Assembly: GCA_037176885.1 (NCBI GenBank)
Contig: JAWWNJ010000056.1
Span: forward strand, 868,001-932,000
DNA: 64,000 nucleotides
Direction of reading: 5' to 3'
From: Favolaschia claudopus
Taxonomy: Eukaryota; Basidiomycota; Agaricomycetes; Agaricales; Mycenaceae
The translations under genes were made by a program, and so were the position numbers. The first letter of the stretch is position 1. Every line of letters begins with the position of its first letter. This document shows, piece after piece, positions 33,857 to 44,775 of this stretch. Under the pieces are notes generated by a model. The model saw only the letters and a list, made by a program, of their open reading frames with translations. It made no database searches and was not told where the DNA came from.

Positions 33857-35327
33857 CAGCTTCCGGCAAGTGAACACAATATTCGTCGCATGATTGTGCT
33901 GGACCCGGACACGATGGAACACCACGAAGAGGACGATGAGGATACAGCAACCAGCAAAAACCAGTTACGCATTATCATATGCATGTCCTTTGAAGCAAGC
34001 CGCCGCCTCATACGTCACAGCCGGTACCTACAAAGTGATATCGCATTCCAGCGGATTGTTGACTATCTTGAGTTTGAGCTCGCATGCATGGATTGCGACG
34101 CAAATACTAGTACGATCTCCTTCCCTGTGTAAAACCTCACTCAATCTCAACGCAGGTCTCATTTTCTGTCGCGTTTTCCTCAACCGACAAACGGCGGTCG
34201 CTCATCAACTGATATTCCAAGCCATACACGAGATAGTATATGCTGATACGGGTCACTACCTGCGGTGGCGGCACCTTCGCGCTACTAGTCTCGACGATTA
34301 CGATGGGTTCGTTTTACAGTGGGGCGCGGATCAGCATCGAGGTCAGGCAAAAGGTATGTAGCAATGATCTTCCTCTTTCATTTCCCCAACTCTTGCAGGT
34401 CTCGGACTTTTTCTACAATCTTTAGCAGCGTCGTTACCTCCTCGTCTGGACCTTCACGAACCTACACGCACTATTCAAAGCTTGACTCCGTATGAACACC
34501 TTCACCGCGTCTTCCGCCTTTGCTCCGTCCACTTCTACAGAAACATCAAGGCCTCACCTGTGCCAGACGACGTCAAATGGCTCATGCGGAGCTTTCTCTG
34601 CATGGAACACCCCAACTGGGAAGGAACACTTGCCGCCATTGAGGAGAAGGGCGGGAAAGCGGGGCGTGGTGCGTAATACCCTCTCAATCCCTTGCCAAAA
34701 CTGACTTGTGTTTACATTAGATTGGGTTAAAGATAAACGAAGTACGCACTTTGCATTCGAGGCCTTGTGCTGGGAAAAGAGCTTCATCCCGCGCACCGTC
34801 TGGATGGCGGGAGAATCCAATACAAACCTCATCGAAACTGTCCACCGCGACGTCAATCGCGAAGGCGTGCAGTGCACTCTTCTTGGTGGTCCAGAAAGGG
34901 CAGGCGTTCGACGCCTTGAAGACGAGGACCCTACAGGTAAAAATGAATCAATGTTGTAATATGCTTTGACGAACTTGCTTAGGTTCACGAGGTGTACGGC
35001 GTTCAGCCAACCTACTCCACTGGCCATATATTCGAGAATGCGTTCAAAAACATCCGGCGTCGAGGTGTGTGCCCTTGATCTGACCCAGATACGAGCCTCA
35101 ATCCCTTTCAGATCAAGCTCAGCGACGAAACCAATGCGCGACAGAATTTCTACTTGAAGATATCCACCAATCTCGCTCGCCGCGACATCACCGAAGCCCT
35201 CAATCGTCTTCGAGCTCTCATAGACAAAGCTTACGACGTTCACAACAAGCTGGTGCTCGAGGGTCAGGAATTGGAGGGGACAGGGACTGGCAGAGTTTCG
35301 GCTGCAGTTTTTGATCTCAATTCTTAG

Positions 35328-35519
35328 CTCACAGCCATGTAATCGCCGCGAATATATGTTCAATTTTTGCAAACACCGAGAATACATGCAGAGAAATCTA
35401 AACCATCCCCAAAAACGCCTTCACCTCACCCTTCTTGACGCTGCCGAAGAGATGAATGAAAGGGAGTTCCTTGCTCTGCGCGAAGGTAATAGCATCGGCG
35501 CTGGTGTATATCTCAAATA
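35328..35519. other. Spacer downstream of the multicopy gene
   Basis: Short non-coding stretch with no recognised feature. Confidence 0.4.
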
Positions 35520-35943
35520 CTGACGACAAGGGCAACGACTAACTCACCGAGAGTGGAACACCACCTTGTGGTTCTTGATTCCCCAGTAAGTGGTGGGCGC
35601 ATTGGGGCACGGAGTTCCGTGAACGCGGCGACAGTGGTCCGCCCAGACCGTGAGCGCCTCGTCTTTGGTGCGGCAGCTGTAGCGAACGTAGCCGGTGTAG
35701 CCATTAGTCACGCGTTCGGCGTAGGCGCTGTCAAAGATGCAGACAATCAGCACGGAGCGGACAGCGTGATGAGAAGACGACATACGGGTCGGTGAAGATG
35801 GCGGTCTCCCAGCCTTCGGGAACAGGATAGTACTTGGACTTGGAACAGCCGGAGTGGTGAGCGTGGTCGACAGTCGGACGGAAGTCGGCGAGGCAAACGG
35901 GCTCTTCGAAGGAAAGCTAGGGCAGGATTCAGTGGATACGGAA
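35520..35943 (-). pseudogene. Fragment with RNase H1 N-terminal (viroplasmin-like) domain
   Basis: Minus-strand exons reading FEEPVCLADFRPTVDHAHH and VPEGWETAIFTDPY, then (intron GTCGTC...ACAG, about 35783-35730) AYAERVTNGYTGYVRYSCRT and KDEALTVWADHC, ending KNHKVVFHS before a GTGAGT donor near 35552. The pattern G-(W/I)-FTD...A...V-G-(Y/F)-G...(Y/F)...EA resembles the small RNA:DNA-hybrid-binding domain at the N-terminus of RNase H1, which recurs in many mushroom proteins. Neither a start nor the rest of the gene is visible, so it is a fragment. The domain call is tentative. Confidence 0.45.
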
Positions 35944-36849
35944 CTGAGGGTTCGATCAATGGTTTCTGTGGGAATATCATTTTTATTGCTGTAGTATATA
36001 TATCTGCTTGTAAATTATGTACGTGAGCGAATTCTATCCCCCCATTATTGGCATTATCTTTGACTAGACTCTCAGTCTGAGCTGTGGGTTGCCTGAGGTT
36101 GTTTGCTAGCAACGGCTGAGCTGTGGTACCCTGAGGACTTGAGTTTGTCTAACTGTTTTCAATCTGCTGAGCTGCGTTCATTGAGATTGAAGGTCGATAC
36201 GCCTGACCTACCTCCCCGAACACACACACACGGCATTGGAGTTGTTAGTTAGTTGGATTTGGATTGGTACCAGGTACTGAGTACGGACTTCGTCTCTACT
36301 CTTTCTAGTTCGATTTCACTGCTGCACTTTGGTGCACCGTTTCATCTGGAGCCCACCGCGAGGGGTAACAGTCTTAAAACGAATTGGATAAAATCTGCTT
36401 AACAACCTTTGTGTTGAACTTGTATTGTTGCAAACCTGTCGAGCCCTAGCTCCAGGAACAAGGCGATTTGGGAAACAGATACTGGCTTGTATTGGACATC
36501 CGCTGCAGGGCGAACAAGTTCAAACTCTAAAGGGACAAGGGAACGTTCAGTTTCTCAAAGCCCAGCGGATTTAGCACGCCTTAGTGCGGCAGAACAAACA
36601 CAGCATCGGATACAGGCTAACTTGGAGCAGCAGCGTAGAGTTTCACAGACTCAACCTCCTACTGAAACAAGTGAACCAACTTCTAGTGTTGTAAATTGCT
36701 TGATAGGTCTTGATCAAGGTTGGGCGGGGAAAATGGTCAAAATGTAACAACTCTCTTGCGCTTTCTGTTATAGTACCTATACTTATGTATTTCAAAGTGT
36801 TTGATACTATAAGACTTCTATAGTTGCTATTTAGGTTAGAATTTACAAG
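35944..36849. other. Unassigned stretch
   Basis: No recognised gene. A short (AC)n run lies near 36220 and AGTTGTTAGTTAGTTGG near 36239. The 36487-36747 ORF has no recognised domain and may be a chance frame. Confidence 0.35.
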
Positions 36850-36854
36850 TATTT

Positions 36855-36925
36855 CGCATCGCGCGGTTCGAACCCGCGCGACTAAGTAATAAAACGACAC
36901 TATAACCACTATGCTAAGGAACCTT
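36855..36925 (-). tRNA. tRNA-like sequence (degenerate tRNA or SINE head)
   Basis: Read on the minus strand it contains a good A box (TAGCATAGTGG, 36916-36906) and a perfect B box (GGTTCGAACC, 36874-36865), spaced as in a tRNA. The T arm (CGCG...CGCG) forms, but the outer acceptor halves (GGTTCCT and GCGAAAT) do not pair and the anticodon arm is poor. It is therefore more likely a decayed tRNA or the head of a tRNA-derived SINE with intact RNA polymerase III boxes. Confidence 0.4.
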
Positions 36926-37040
36926 TAATATAGTGAGGTGGTCTACGTCACATATCATGGTAATACTCCACTTGCAGGCGTGATATCATCATCAACTGGA
37001 CTCTGTCCAATTCACTTGTGCGTGTCTTGACAGCTATCTA

Positions 37041-37378
37041 CAAAACACTGGAGCGCTCCGAAAAAAAGTTCCCATTGATGCGATGACGTCAATTACCATA
37101 TGAGGTAGGCACTGCCGGATATTGCGTCGACGGCTGGCGCGTCAGGGCGGGGCGACCTCGTGTTGCAGCCTATGCAATTTCTTGATTGGACATCCCGTTG
37201 GCGGCCATGGTAATCATGACCCGCTTGTGTGCAGGAGGGACGTAGCGGAAGGTATTGTAGGGCATGGTAGGCGAGAGTCGTTCCATCTCGTTGGAGAGAG
37301 TGGAGCGGGCTGGCCGAATTAGGCAGGAGCTGTCAAAACCGTTGTGTGAACTTTTTTTCGGAGCGCTCCAGTGTTTTG
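37041..37378. mobile_element. TA-type MITE (338 bp)
   Basis: Inverted ends CAAAACACTGGAGCGCTCCG (left) and CGGAGCGCTCCAGTGTTTTG (right) continue inward as AAAAAAAGTT/AACTTTTTTT. Both sides are flanked by TA (37039-40 and 37379-80). No coding capacity. Confidence 0.9.
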
Positions 37379-38297
37379 TAGATGGAATGCATAAGTAGTT
37401 TATAATGTCATTGTACCTACAAATGTAGTCCCATAGACTCTGAGATCTGACAATTGAATTCTATCTTCAATTGAATTATAATATAAGTCGGTCATGAATT
37501 CACAAATTCACTTCCCATATCTTTATGATGTGAGCTTACATGGACACTGTATACTTCAAGAATGAAAGTCTAAGTACATAGGGTGTGTTGGAGCAGTTTT
37601 TCGGCCTCATCCTGATACTACTTGACAGTGCTTGATATGGCTTGACCCTACTTGATCAAGCTTGACATCAGTTGATCAACGGCACTGGGAGCCTGATCAA
37701 GCTTGATGCCCCCGTCAAGCCTCGTCAAGCTTGATCAGGTAAATTCGGATTTTCCGACATACACAAAACTATTCGAACCAACTCGGTTCAAACTTCGCAG
37801 AACCACCGATTGTTACACCGCAATTTTCAGACACTCCCACCATTTTCAGCGAGATTGGGATCCTGTAAATTTGCTATTGCGTAAGTGCGCCGCAGGGGCT
37901 GGGACTTTATAGCTTGTCCCTCCTCTTCTGGATCTGCGCCATTTTTGGCAGAACTGTCGAAGTTTTTCACTGCATCCGTTCGGTGGAGGGGCTTCATTGC
38001 CTTCTGTTGTTCTTTGCCAACTTCTGCGTCAAGAATATGTAATTTGAGCTGCAATTCGAACACGAGGTGAGAATTCCTACGGTTCTTGGCGGGCATTGTC
38101 TACCGGATACGATCAGCGGCTTTTCCTCAATCAAGTAGAGCGTACGCAGGGAATACCTCGTCGATGTAGAGTATTGTGAAGGTTATTGCTAAGTTATTGC
38201 TTTTCTGCCCGTTATTTAACATGGTTCGGAACTAGAAATCCGTGGGCCGTATAGGAAAAGATTCTAAGTTCTTTGAATGATGATGCCCGAAAAAAAT
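37379..38297. other. Non-coding, with a MULE-type terminus ending at 37761
   Basis: The 37610-37740 segment is full of CTTGAT/TGATCAAG words and ends GGATTTTCCGACATA at 37761, matching the element end at 60421 and (inverted) 39492. The rest, to 38297, shows no recognised gene. Confidence 0.45.
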
Positions 38298-39101
38298 ATG
38301 GCGGTCGAAATGCACATTTGAGTTTCCGACACATATACTGACTTCGCGACACTTATATTGACAATTTTCGATTTTGCGACACTTATATACACTTTGAGCT
38401 AGTCAATAGAAGTGTCGCGAGTTCGTCGACTTATTATGGCGGTCAAAATGCACATTTAAGTTTGCGACACATATTCTCACTTCGCGACACTTATATGGAC
38501 AAGTTTTCGATTTTGCGACACTTATACACGATTTGAGGTGGTCAATAAAAGTGTCGCGATCTGGTCGAAATCGCGACACTTATATACTTGCGATCCGAGC
38601 CTTTGCGACACTTTTACACAACTCATTCTGAATTTCCGCGGAGTAACTTGCCGTGATAGCCGACCGCTGAGCCGATATGCCATCTATGCCGTGAAGGCTC
38701 ATGTTCGTTTCTCAGGCTCCAACTGAAGCATACTTGCCGGCCCATGGGCTGCCAGTGCAGCTTCAGCAAAAACTCTGCTTCAATAAACGACTGACCTGTT
38801 GTTTCTGCTCTTTGCAGGCGACCGTCGCCACGTCCGGACCACTCAAACCACTTTAAATTGCACCGATGTCTTGAGATATACGCCCGAAAGCCTATGAAGA
38901 TCAAAGTCATTCAGTGATTGGGTTATTTCACTATTGAAAAAAATCACAGGCAAAAAATTGGCTTACAGGCGTACTCAAGAGAATGCCTAAGCGCTGAACA
39001 CCAGCGTCGGTGGGGTGGACGGCATCTCGGCCCGGCTATCGCCTTGACGGCAATCTACTCCGCGGCAATCCAACTTGAGCTCAATAAAAGTGTCGCGACC
39101 T
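38298..39101. repeat. Iterated GCGACACTTATA motif
   Basis: About eleven copies of (G)CGACAC(T/A)TAT or its complement AGTGTCGCG lie between 38325 and 38620, with one more at about 39088. Two larger units starting TATGGCGGTC(G/A)AAATGCACA at 38298 and 38435 show that about 137 bp was tandemly duplicated. The pattern resembles subterminal transposase-binding arrays. No gene is recognised. Confidence 0.65.
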
Positions 39102-39122
39102 TCCACTGAGCAAGGTAAAAGT

Positions 39123-39310
39123 TAGGGCTGGGTATGATAAAATTTCGGCTCGGTATTATACACGGCCGCGCAGCGGCCTTCAGGTATTAAAATACAGGCC
39201 TGTAGTTTACGTATAATACGGGCGCCGCAGGCGAAAACATTTTGGGTACTGTATAATACATATTATACATGTATTTTTTTGCTGTATTTAATGTATTTTG
39301 AGTATTGAAA
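39123..39310. repeat. Left terminus of a hAT-like element
   Basis: It starts TAGGGCTGGGTATGATAAAA, a diverged counterpart of the TAGTGCCGGGTATGGAA ends at 15.4 and 60.5 kb. It is followed by repeated GTATTATAC/GTATAATAC subterminal words up to about 39265. No transposase follows. Confidence 0.5.
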
Positions 39311-39572
39311 GGACCTCCTCCGAACCCCGACTACCATCTGTCCCGGTACACCTGGACTGATTGGGAGAAGGAGCTGATGGGTTGTACACTCAATGTCAGA
39401 CTGGAAACAAAGGCTGAGATCCCCCTCCCGGAGGGCCGACATTGACTGAAGTGGACGCTACAATCATACATTTAATACCTCGATTTCTAATTATGTCGGA
39501 AAATCCGAAATTGCCTGACAAGCCCAGATGCGGGCACATCAGTACTGATCAAGCCATCAGCTCCAAGGATGC
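39311..39572. other. Spacer with an inverted MULE-type terminus at 39492
   Basis: TATGTCGGAAAATCCGAAAT begins at 39492 and is followed by TACTGATCAAGCC, the mirror of the ends at 37761 and 60421. No gene. Confidence 0.45.
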
Positions 39573-41060
39573 CCTATCCGTCCCTTTGTATATTCCTTAT
39601 ATTGTCTCGTACGTACCGATTTCCTGTAGCTCTCGCACCCCCCATCTCGTCGCTCTCTCGCGCCCGAATATACCTGCTTGGCTCTCTTCTCGCGTGATCC
39701 ATAACCTGTTCTATAGGTTATGGGCCCCGAGCCTGCCCTCTGCTCCTGATATTGTCTTTCTCTGCTGCAGACATCCACCCCTATCCCTGATTCGCTGTTC
39801 CCCACCCCCCATCTCCTCGACTGACTGACCGCCTCAACCTCGAACCCCGTAACAAGTGCCTGCGCCAGGTACCTCCCGACCGAACCGACTGACCGACTGC
39901 CTGCGCTAGGCACGACCGACCGAACCGACTGACGATTGCGATGGATTCGACGGCTTCTGATGCGAAGCATGGACTGCGCTTGTCCGACGATGTGCCGTTT
40001 GACGACTGGGAGTTTGTGACCAGGGCCGAGTTGCGCCGTCGAGGTGTACTGGCTGTTGTTTTAGGAGAAGAGACGAGACCCCTCGGTAGCGACAACTCGA
40101 AGGCCGTGAAGGCCTGGATTGCGAAGCGGGACATGGCGACAGCGACAATCATTGGCCGCCTGGATCCGTCCCAGTTCGCTCATATTCGCGCCTTTGAGGA
40201 GGATCCGAAGGGAATGTGGGAGCGGTTGGAGGAGATGTATCTCAGCACTGGGCTGGGTGGTGTTGTTGCGATGTGGAGGAAATTCTACAGCCTTCGTAAG
40301 CCTGACGGTCATTCGAGCATGCGCGCTTACATCGCTTCCGTCCGAGCCCATGCGGAGAAACTCGAACGCCTCTACGAGGACAAGCCGTCAGATGCGCAGA
40401 TTATCGCGACGCTTCTCATGTCCCTCCCCGCTTCGTACAACACCCTCATTATCTCCCTCGACTCTCACCCCCAGCACGACGAGCTGGAATTCGTTATCGG
40501 CCGGTTGCTCAACGAAGAAACACGTCAGGAAGCTGAGCTTTCTGTTACCCTCGACTCGGACCTCCCCGCTTCTGCGCTCACCGCCCGCACATACCGCGAC
40601 CGTTCCCGCATTACATGCTTCAAATGCAGGAAACTCGGTCATTACCAGAACGAATGCCCCGAGCCCGGCCCTCTCGTTCCTATCCCCGGGCGCGACGCCG
40701 CCACCGCAGCCGTCGTCGACACATACCAGTTCTGATTTTTTCCCCGCCATCGCTCCAGTGGGAGCCGTCATGGTTGTTGGACTTCATTTCTTGTTATTAT
40801 CTTCTGTTACCTATCGCTAATGTCGAGTACGCGGCGCGCGTTGGCCAGTGGGAGTGTTGGAGGTGTGAGACCATCACGCGCCGCCTTCCCTATCTGTCCG
40901 TTTCCTCGTTACACTCCCCCTATCCGTCCCTTTGTATATTCCTTATATTGTCTCGTACGTACCGATTTCCTGTAGCTCTCGCACCCCCATCTCGTCGCTC
41001 TCTCGCGCCCGAATATACCTGCTTGGCTCTCTTCTCGCGTGATCCATAACCTGTTCTATA
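39573..41060 (+). mobile_element. Gag-only Copia element (non-autonomous)
   Basis: Two near-identical LTR segments flank one gag gene. The 3' LTR runs 40855-41060, starting TGTTGGAGG after the purine tract CAGTGGGAG. The 5' copy (39573-39715) keeps only the last about 143 bp and differs by one C in a run. It is directly followed by GGTTATGGGCC, a plausible primer-binding site. Only about 120 bp separate the gag stop from the 3' LTR, so protease, integrase and RT/RNase H are absent. Because the 5' LTR is truncated, no target duplication can be checked. It would depend on enzymes of a full-length relative. Confidence 0.75.
39941..40735 (+). CDS. Copia-type Gag with CCHC zinc knuckle
   Basis: 264-residue capsid/nucleocapsid precursor. 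Residues about 45-200 form the Copia Gag (UBN2-like) region: KAVKAWIAKRDMATATI, KGMWERLEEMYLSTG, KFYSLRKPDGHSSMRAYI and SDAQIIATLLMSLPASYNTL. One zinc knuckle CFKCRKLGHYQNEC lies at about residues 228-241, which binds element RNA, and a short tail ends at DTYQF*. The ATG at 39941 follows a 5' leader with a duplicated GACCGAACCGACTGAC word. The frame is fully open. The product would assemble virus-like particles. No protease follows in this element. Confidence 0.9.
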   Translation: MDSTASDAKHGLRLSDDVPFDDWEFVTRAELRRRGVLAVVLGEETRPLGSDNSKAVKAWIAKRDMATATIIGRLDPSQFAHIRAFEEDPKGMWERLEEMYLSTGLGGVVAMWRKFYSLRKPDGHSSMRAYIASVRAHAEKLERLYEDKPSDAQIIATLLMSLPASYNTLIISLDSHPQHDELEFVIGRLLNEETRQEAELSVTLDSDLPASALTARTYRDRSRITCFKCRKLGHYQNECPEPGPLVPIPGRDAATAAVVDTYQF

Positions 41061-41868
41061 CCTTTTTCCTCCAATATTTTCTTGCACTTACCTGAGGTAT
41101 TGAGCGGCAAAATTGAGCTCAGGACACCTAGGGTATGGGTCCGGCATATCTCGGAAATGCCCACAACATGGGCCCAAGTCCCGGCCGAGGGCTGCCGAGG
41201 TGGCAGTGCTGTGGCGGTGCGTTCCAAATGTGTAGACCATTTTTTTTTTTGAAAGATGCCGCACTTCGCCAAAAAAACGCGTTTGGCACACTTCAATAAA
41301 TTTGTCACACTCATGTCACACCCTTTTATATCTTTCCTCCCTTCGACTTTTTTAAGAAAACTCTTCATAGAATATCATCTACTGCCCTGTAGCTTGTATT
41401 TCTATGTAAAACTTTGACCCTAAGTGGCCTGTGGGTGACGGTATAAATGTGTGACAAATGTCACTGTGACTGCTGACATAAGGGTGCGAGCTTCCCACGC
41501 CCTCCATCTTACTGACATTACATTTTTGTTTCTCTATTGAGACATTATTGGGGGAGCTTGCTCCCCCTTTTATCAGAGCGGACACCAAATGGTGATGGGG
41601 CTGTGCTGGAGCGTATGATGGGTGTCGTAAATCAGAGGCTGCCGTGATAAAGACGCGTTCCGAGAACGATATCAGTGATGCGGTGCGATCCAGTGTAAGC
41701 CAGCCTGATCCAGCGTGATGGAAGGCTGATCCCGGTGATGCAACGCGGATTTTGACAGCTCGTCGAGTTTGCTGCTGCCTCGGACCACTCTCATCGGGGT
41801 TGCGGAACATGGGTTTAACCACGCCGAATTTTTTTCACTTCCACCTGCTTTTAGCTGTTCAAGGAGCG
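41061..41868. other. Unassigned flank left of copy B
   Basis: No recognised gene. It contains a T-run (about 41241-41251), a perfect hairpin GGGGGAGC/GCTCCCCC (41551-41568) and repeated TGATCC words near 41688-41740. The last six bases before copy B (GGAGCG, 41863-41868) are the target duplication. Confidence 0.4.
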
Positions 41869-42310
41869 TACGGTTGGCGGGAAGGCCGCGGTTTACTACG
41901 GTTGGCGGGAAGGCCGCGGTTGATTTTGATTTTTGATTCCTGTCATCAGCCGTTTCGGGAAGGTGCCCGAGTGGCTGTACCAGGTCACCCCGCACACAAA
42001 ATCCAGTGTCAGTTTGCCATGGGCGCGTTGGTGCTTGAGGTAATAGTATAAATTTCTTAGTACTGCGCCAATACATCTTATTTGTTACCCCAAATAATGA
42101 CCCAATGCAAGGAGGATGTAAATAATCAACTTTGATCGGAAGTCAGGCTCTCATTCACGATCACATGACATCAGAAATTCGGGTCTCTGGTTGAGGACTG
42201 GCGAGGACAAGGCCAGTCTGATATTTTTTGGACGTGATTTCACGTAGCATACAGTCCAAAGGATATCTAATATCATTCTCAGGGAAAAACAGCGAGGTCT
42301 GGTGGAGAAA
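41869..42310. repeat. Left terminal inverted repeat of copy B
   Basis: It starts TACGGTTGGCGGG, and the first about 28 bp are tandemly duplicated (second copy from about 41897). Landmarks shared with the right arm and with copy A are CGAGTGGCTGTACCAG, ACAAAA, ATCACATGAC, CAGTCTGAT and AAAACAGCGAG. Confidence 0.75.
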
Positions 42311-42330
42311 CACAATTATTGAGTAGGTAT

Positions 42331-43948
42331 TCAAACAAGAAGTGCTTCATACAGGCCGTGTAATTCGACTTGTGCCCGAATTAGAGGAGCCATTGCGTTA
42401 AATACTGCCCAGCCATTCAGCGCCTCCAATTTAGGAGATCCTAGCTCGTGATACACCTCAAATGCAAGACCATTGAATAAGTCAGGTACCCAGCGAAGAG
42501 CTTCGCTGCGTGGGGCATCAATCAAACCACGAAGCGCGTCTATTGCTTCTTGGGCAACTGGAACGGCAAGGTTCTCAAGGCCATAGTCTTGAGGCATATC
42601 AAAGACAACGTTGGGAGCCACACCCGAGGGAAGAATCCGACCCGGTTGTTTGCGAGTCTTCTGATTGTTGAAATAATCCAAAAACTCGTCCAGACCAACT
42701 TGGACTATCTTGGACCAAAGCCAGCGAAATAGATGCCTTGAGTAGGGTTAGAGAACTGATACAGGTTAAGCAAGAAGTATCACCTATGAATTAAATTTCC
42801 CGGGATGAGATGGATACGTCCCTCTTCAAGAATCTCTCGAAGGCTGCGGCCATTGAAGTTGCGGTCAAATGACCAGGCAGACTCAATAGAGATGTTACTT
42901 GAACTCTTGACAGAGACAGTAGGCGGCCAGTCGGCCATACTGAGTCGCGGAGCAAACTCTTGCCTGTTCGGAATAAATTAATAAGTAATGTGGAAATGAG
43001 TTGACACACCGTAGTGTTGTCTGGAATGCAGCAAGCCAGCCAAGCTCGCTTCCACCGTCAAACGTGACTTGAACTGAGACTGCTGCAGAGATATCACGTA
43101 TAAGATACTTGTAAAATAATCAACCGGTTACAGTGATAGGGAGGGTACCTTTGTACTCAGTGACCATGTCCAAAAAGACATGCCCAATTGTGTCGCTAAG
43201 CCGAGCGTTCGGGACAACTACCAGCCAAAGAATCTTCCCAACATGATCCCGTGCTCCGTAAACATCAATCCCGATTCCATTGCCCATTTTCAGCCCCTTC
43301 TCCCCAAGTTTTTCATGGCCGTCAACGTGGATCTCTTGAAATATCCCAATAGCATCGAGCGCACCGCGCTTCTTGGGTCCGGTACGACGGCCAGGACGGC
43401 GCATATCCGAAGGTCCCTGGCCGACAAGGGCATGCATGGTACTGCGAACGAAATCTCTGGAACAGACACGTCAATTCAAATTCATGAAAAGAGTTGAAAA
43501 CTTTGAAACATACCGAGGAATGATGAGGTTCAGGCGCAATGAGGCGATCTTCTTGACAGTGTCGGGTCCTTGGCCTTGATTGACATCACGAGAAATAATG
43601 TTGGCAATGGCTGCAGTAGCCTCTTCAACGGCGCGAAATTTGCGTACACTTGGGACCTCGAATTTGTTGTTCAATTGTTTCAACTTGGTTTTACTGCAGG
43701 ATATATTGGCGATGTTGAATAAGTAGAGTAGATAAAGATAACTGACCCAATCTTGATCCCATGGCGTTCTTCCAAGTAGCGAAGACGAACAGCAAGTGAC
43801 AATGATCGGCGCTGGAAGTCGTGCAAAATTTCTCGGAGCTCCTCATCCGGGGGAACTAAATTTATTTAGAGGAGAACAACAGTGAAGTTTAGATAAAAGG
43901 CATACGAACTCCGTTGTTCACACCGTTTGCGCCGGTAGGATTAACCAT
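42331..43948 (-). CDS. DDE integrase/transposase, seven exons, intact frame
   Basis: Exons (minus) 43948-43924, 43855-43747, 43693-43514, 43456-43149, 43082-43010, 42963-42784 and 42736-42331 sum to 1281 nt, giving 426 codons and a stop with no interruption. All introns are 39-71 nt with GT...AG ends. The N-terminal 105 residues are helical, HTH-like (DEELREILHDFQRRSLSLAV, LRYLEERHG). The catalytic core has D at about 150 (EIHVDGHEKL), D at about 216 (QVTFDGGSELG) and E at about 259 (NISIESAW), i.e. a DDE triad spaced D-66-D-42-E. The C-terminus (NVVFDMPQDYGLEN...RWVPDLFNGLAFEVY) is shared with copy A and with a mushroom 'integrase core' family. It would cut and join the element ends in the nucleus. 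The kinase gene diverges from it about 830 bp away. Confidence 0.88.
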
Positions 43949-44775
43949 GGAGAGGAGGGTGAACTCGAAGAGGAGATTGAACTTGATGCTTCGTCGAAGG
44001 CAAGAGCTTTTAAATAGGTGTCCGGGAATTATCTGGCTCACCGTATAATCGACATATACTCAGCTATTTCGATTTTATTCCCACTCTACGAAGTAAGAAC
44101 AGACTTGGAAGTCCCGAGTCACTGAGGTCAAACAATAGCATAATTGTTTCGTGATTATTGCCCTGTGAAACTACCAAGTCAGTTGAATGATTGTGCCAAT
44201 CTGTTCTCACACTTTTCCTCTGGTTCAAATTGCACCGGGAAATCTATGAGTCAGTGTAAGAGCCAGCGTGGAAACCACTCGAGTCGAACTTGAATCAACA
44301 CAACGAATCAACTACAGTACGGATCACATTCACACGGTTCATCAATCCTTGCGCCAACTCATTCTCATAGTTAGGTTATATTATAAATTATACTGGGATA
44401 TACTGGAGTCATTTCGGACTTTGAGCTGAAAGTAGTACTGTGCCGGAGCGAGGCGCGGGAAACACCCGAGTCACTGTCTAGTCAACTCTGACTCGGGTTG
44501 AACAAGTGCGGATCATACTCCCACGGTTCATCAACCTTTTTGTGTCCTCCGATTCGGAAAGCCGGAATTGTGCGTACTCATTCACGACTCATTCTCTCAC
44601 AGCCAAGTAATTCTTTTGTGCTAATTTTCTGAACCCTCGATCGGACCTCGATCACGGTGCTCGAAGTGAATCAACTCAGAGAGCTCTGTTATATTTAAGC
44701 GACAGGTTAGTGCGTTATATTCCCTACTTTCTTTTCAAGTTCTCCCTATCTTCTATTCTCTTCTCTCTGCTATTC
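43949..44775. promoter_or_regulatory. Shared bidirectional upstream region with repeated motifs
   Basis: The only non-coding segment between the divergent integrase and kinase starts, so it must serve both. It holds two direct copies of a word like GCGGATCA...CACGGTTCATCAA (about 44330 and 44508) and several CCGAGTCA/TGACTCGG words (44116, 44278, 44469 and 44488, the last inverted). An ATTATAAATTATA stretch lies at about 44380. The kinase is preceded by TATATTTAAG at about 44691. Function as regulatory sites is inferred from position and repetition. Confidence 0.5.

Larger units (their letters stand above)
26923..35327 (+). pseudogene. Basidiomycete multicopy family protein (MULE-like?), interrupted
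   Basis: Member of a large repetitive family that I recall from many mushroom genomes. I suspect it is MULE-transposase derived but cannot prove this here. Landmarks in order: THPIPL; TPRRFLRHPILKAFLAKE; IHCPYGTAWE (exon end, intron 27273-28041); AVEHLKKLQDAQL; SEHNIRRM; RRLIRHSRYLQSDIAFQRI; DANT|SLIFCRVFLNRQTAVAHQ; ADQHRGQAKG; YEHLHRVFRLCSVHFYRNI; WMAGESNTNLIETVHRDVNR; then VYGVQPTYSTGHIFENAF and a coiled C-terminus, with the stop at 35325-35327. Introns are short and phase-consistent. It is broken by a frame change near 27065, by the tandem array inserted in codons at 28079/33863, and by a one-base frame change near 34891 (CTLLGG to QKGQAF). A TA-type MITE occupies its 27273-28041 intron. 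Confidence 0.75.

Noticed and set aside
40119..40820. 233-codon plus ORF overlapping the Copia Gag in another frame
   Set aside because: It has arginine/serine-rich shadow composition. The Gag frame carries the UBN2-like region and the CCHC knuckle.
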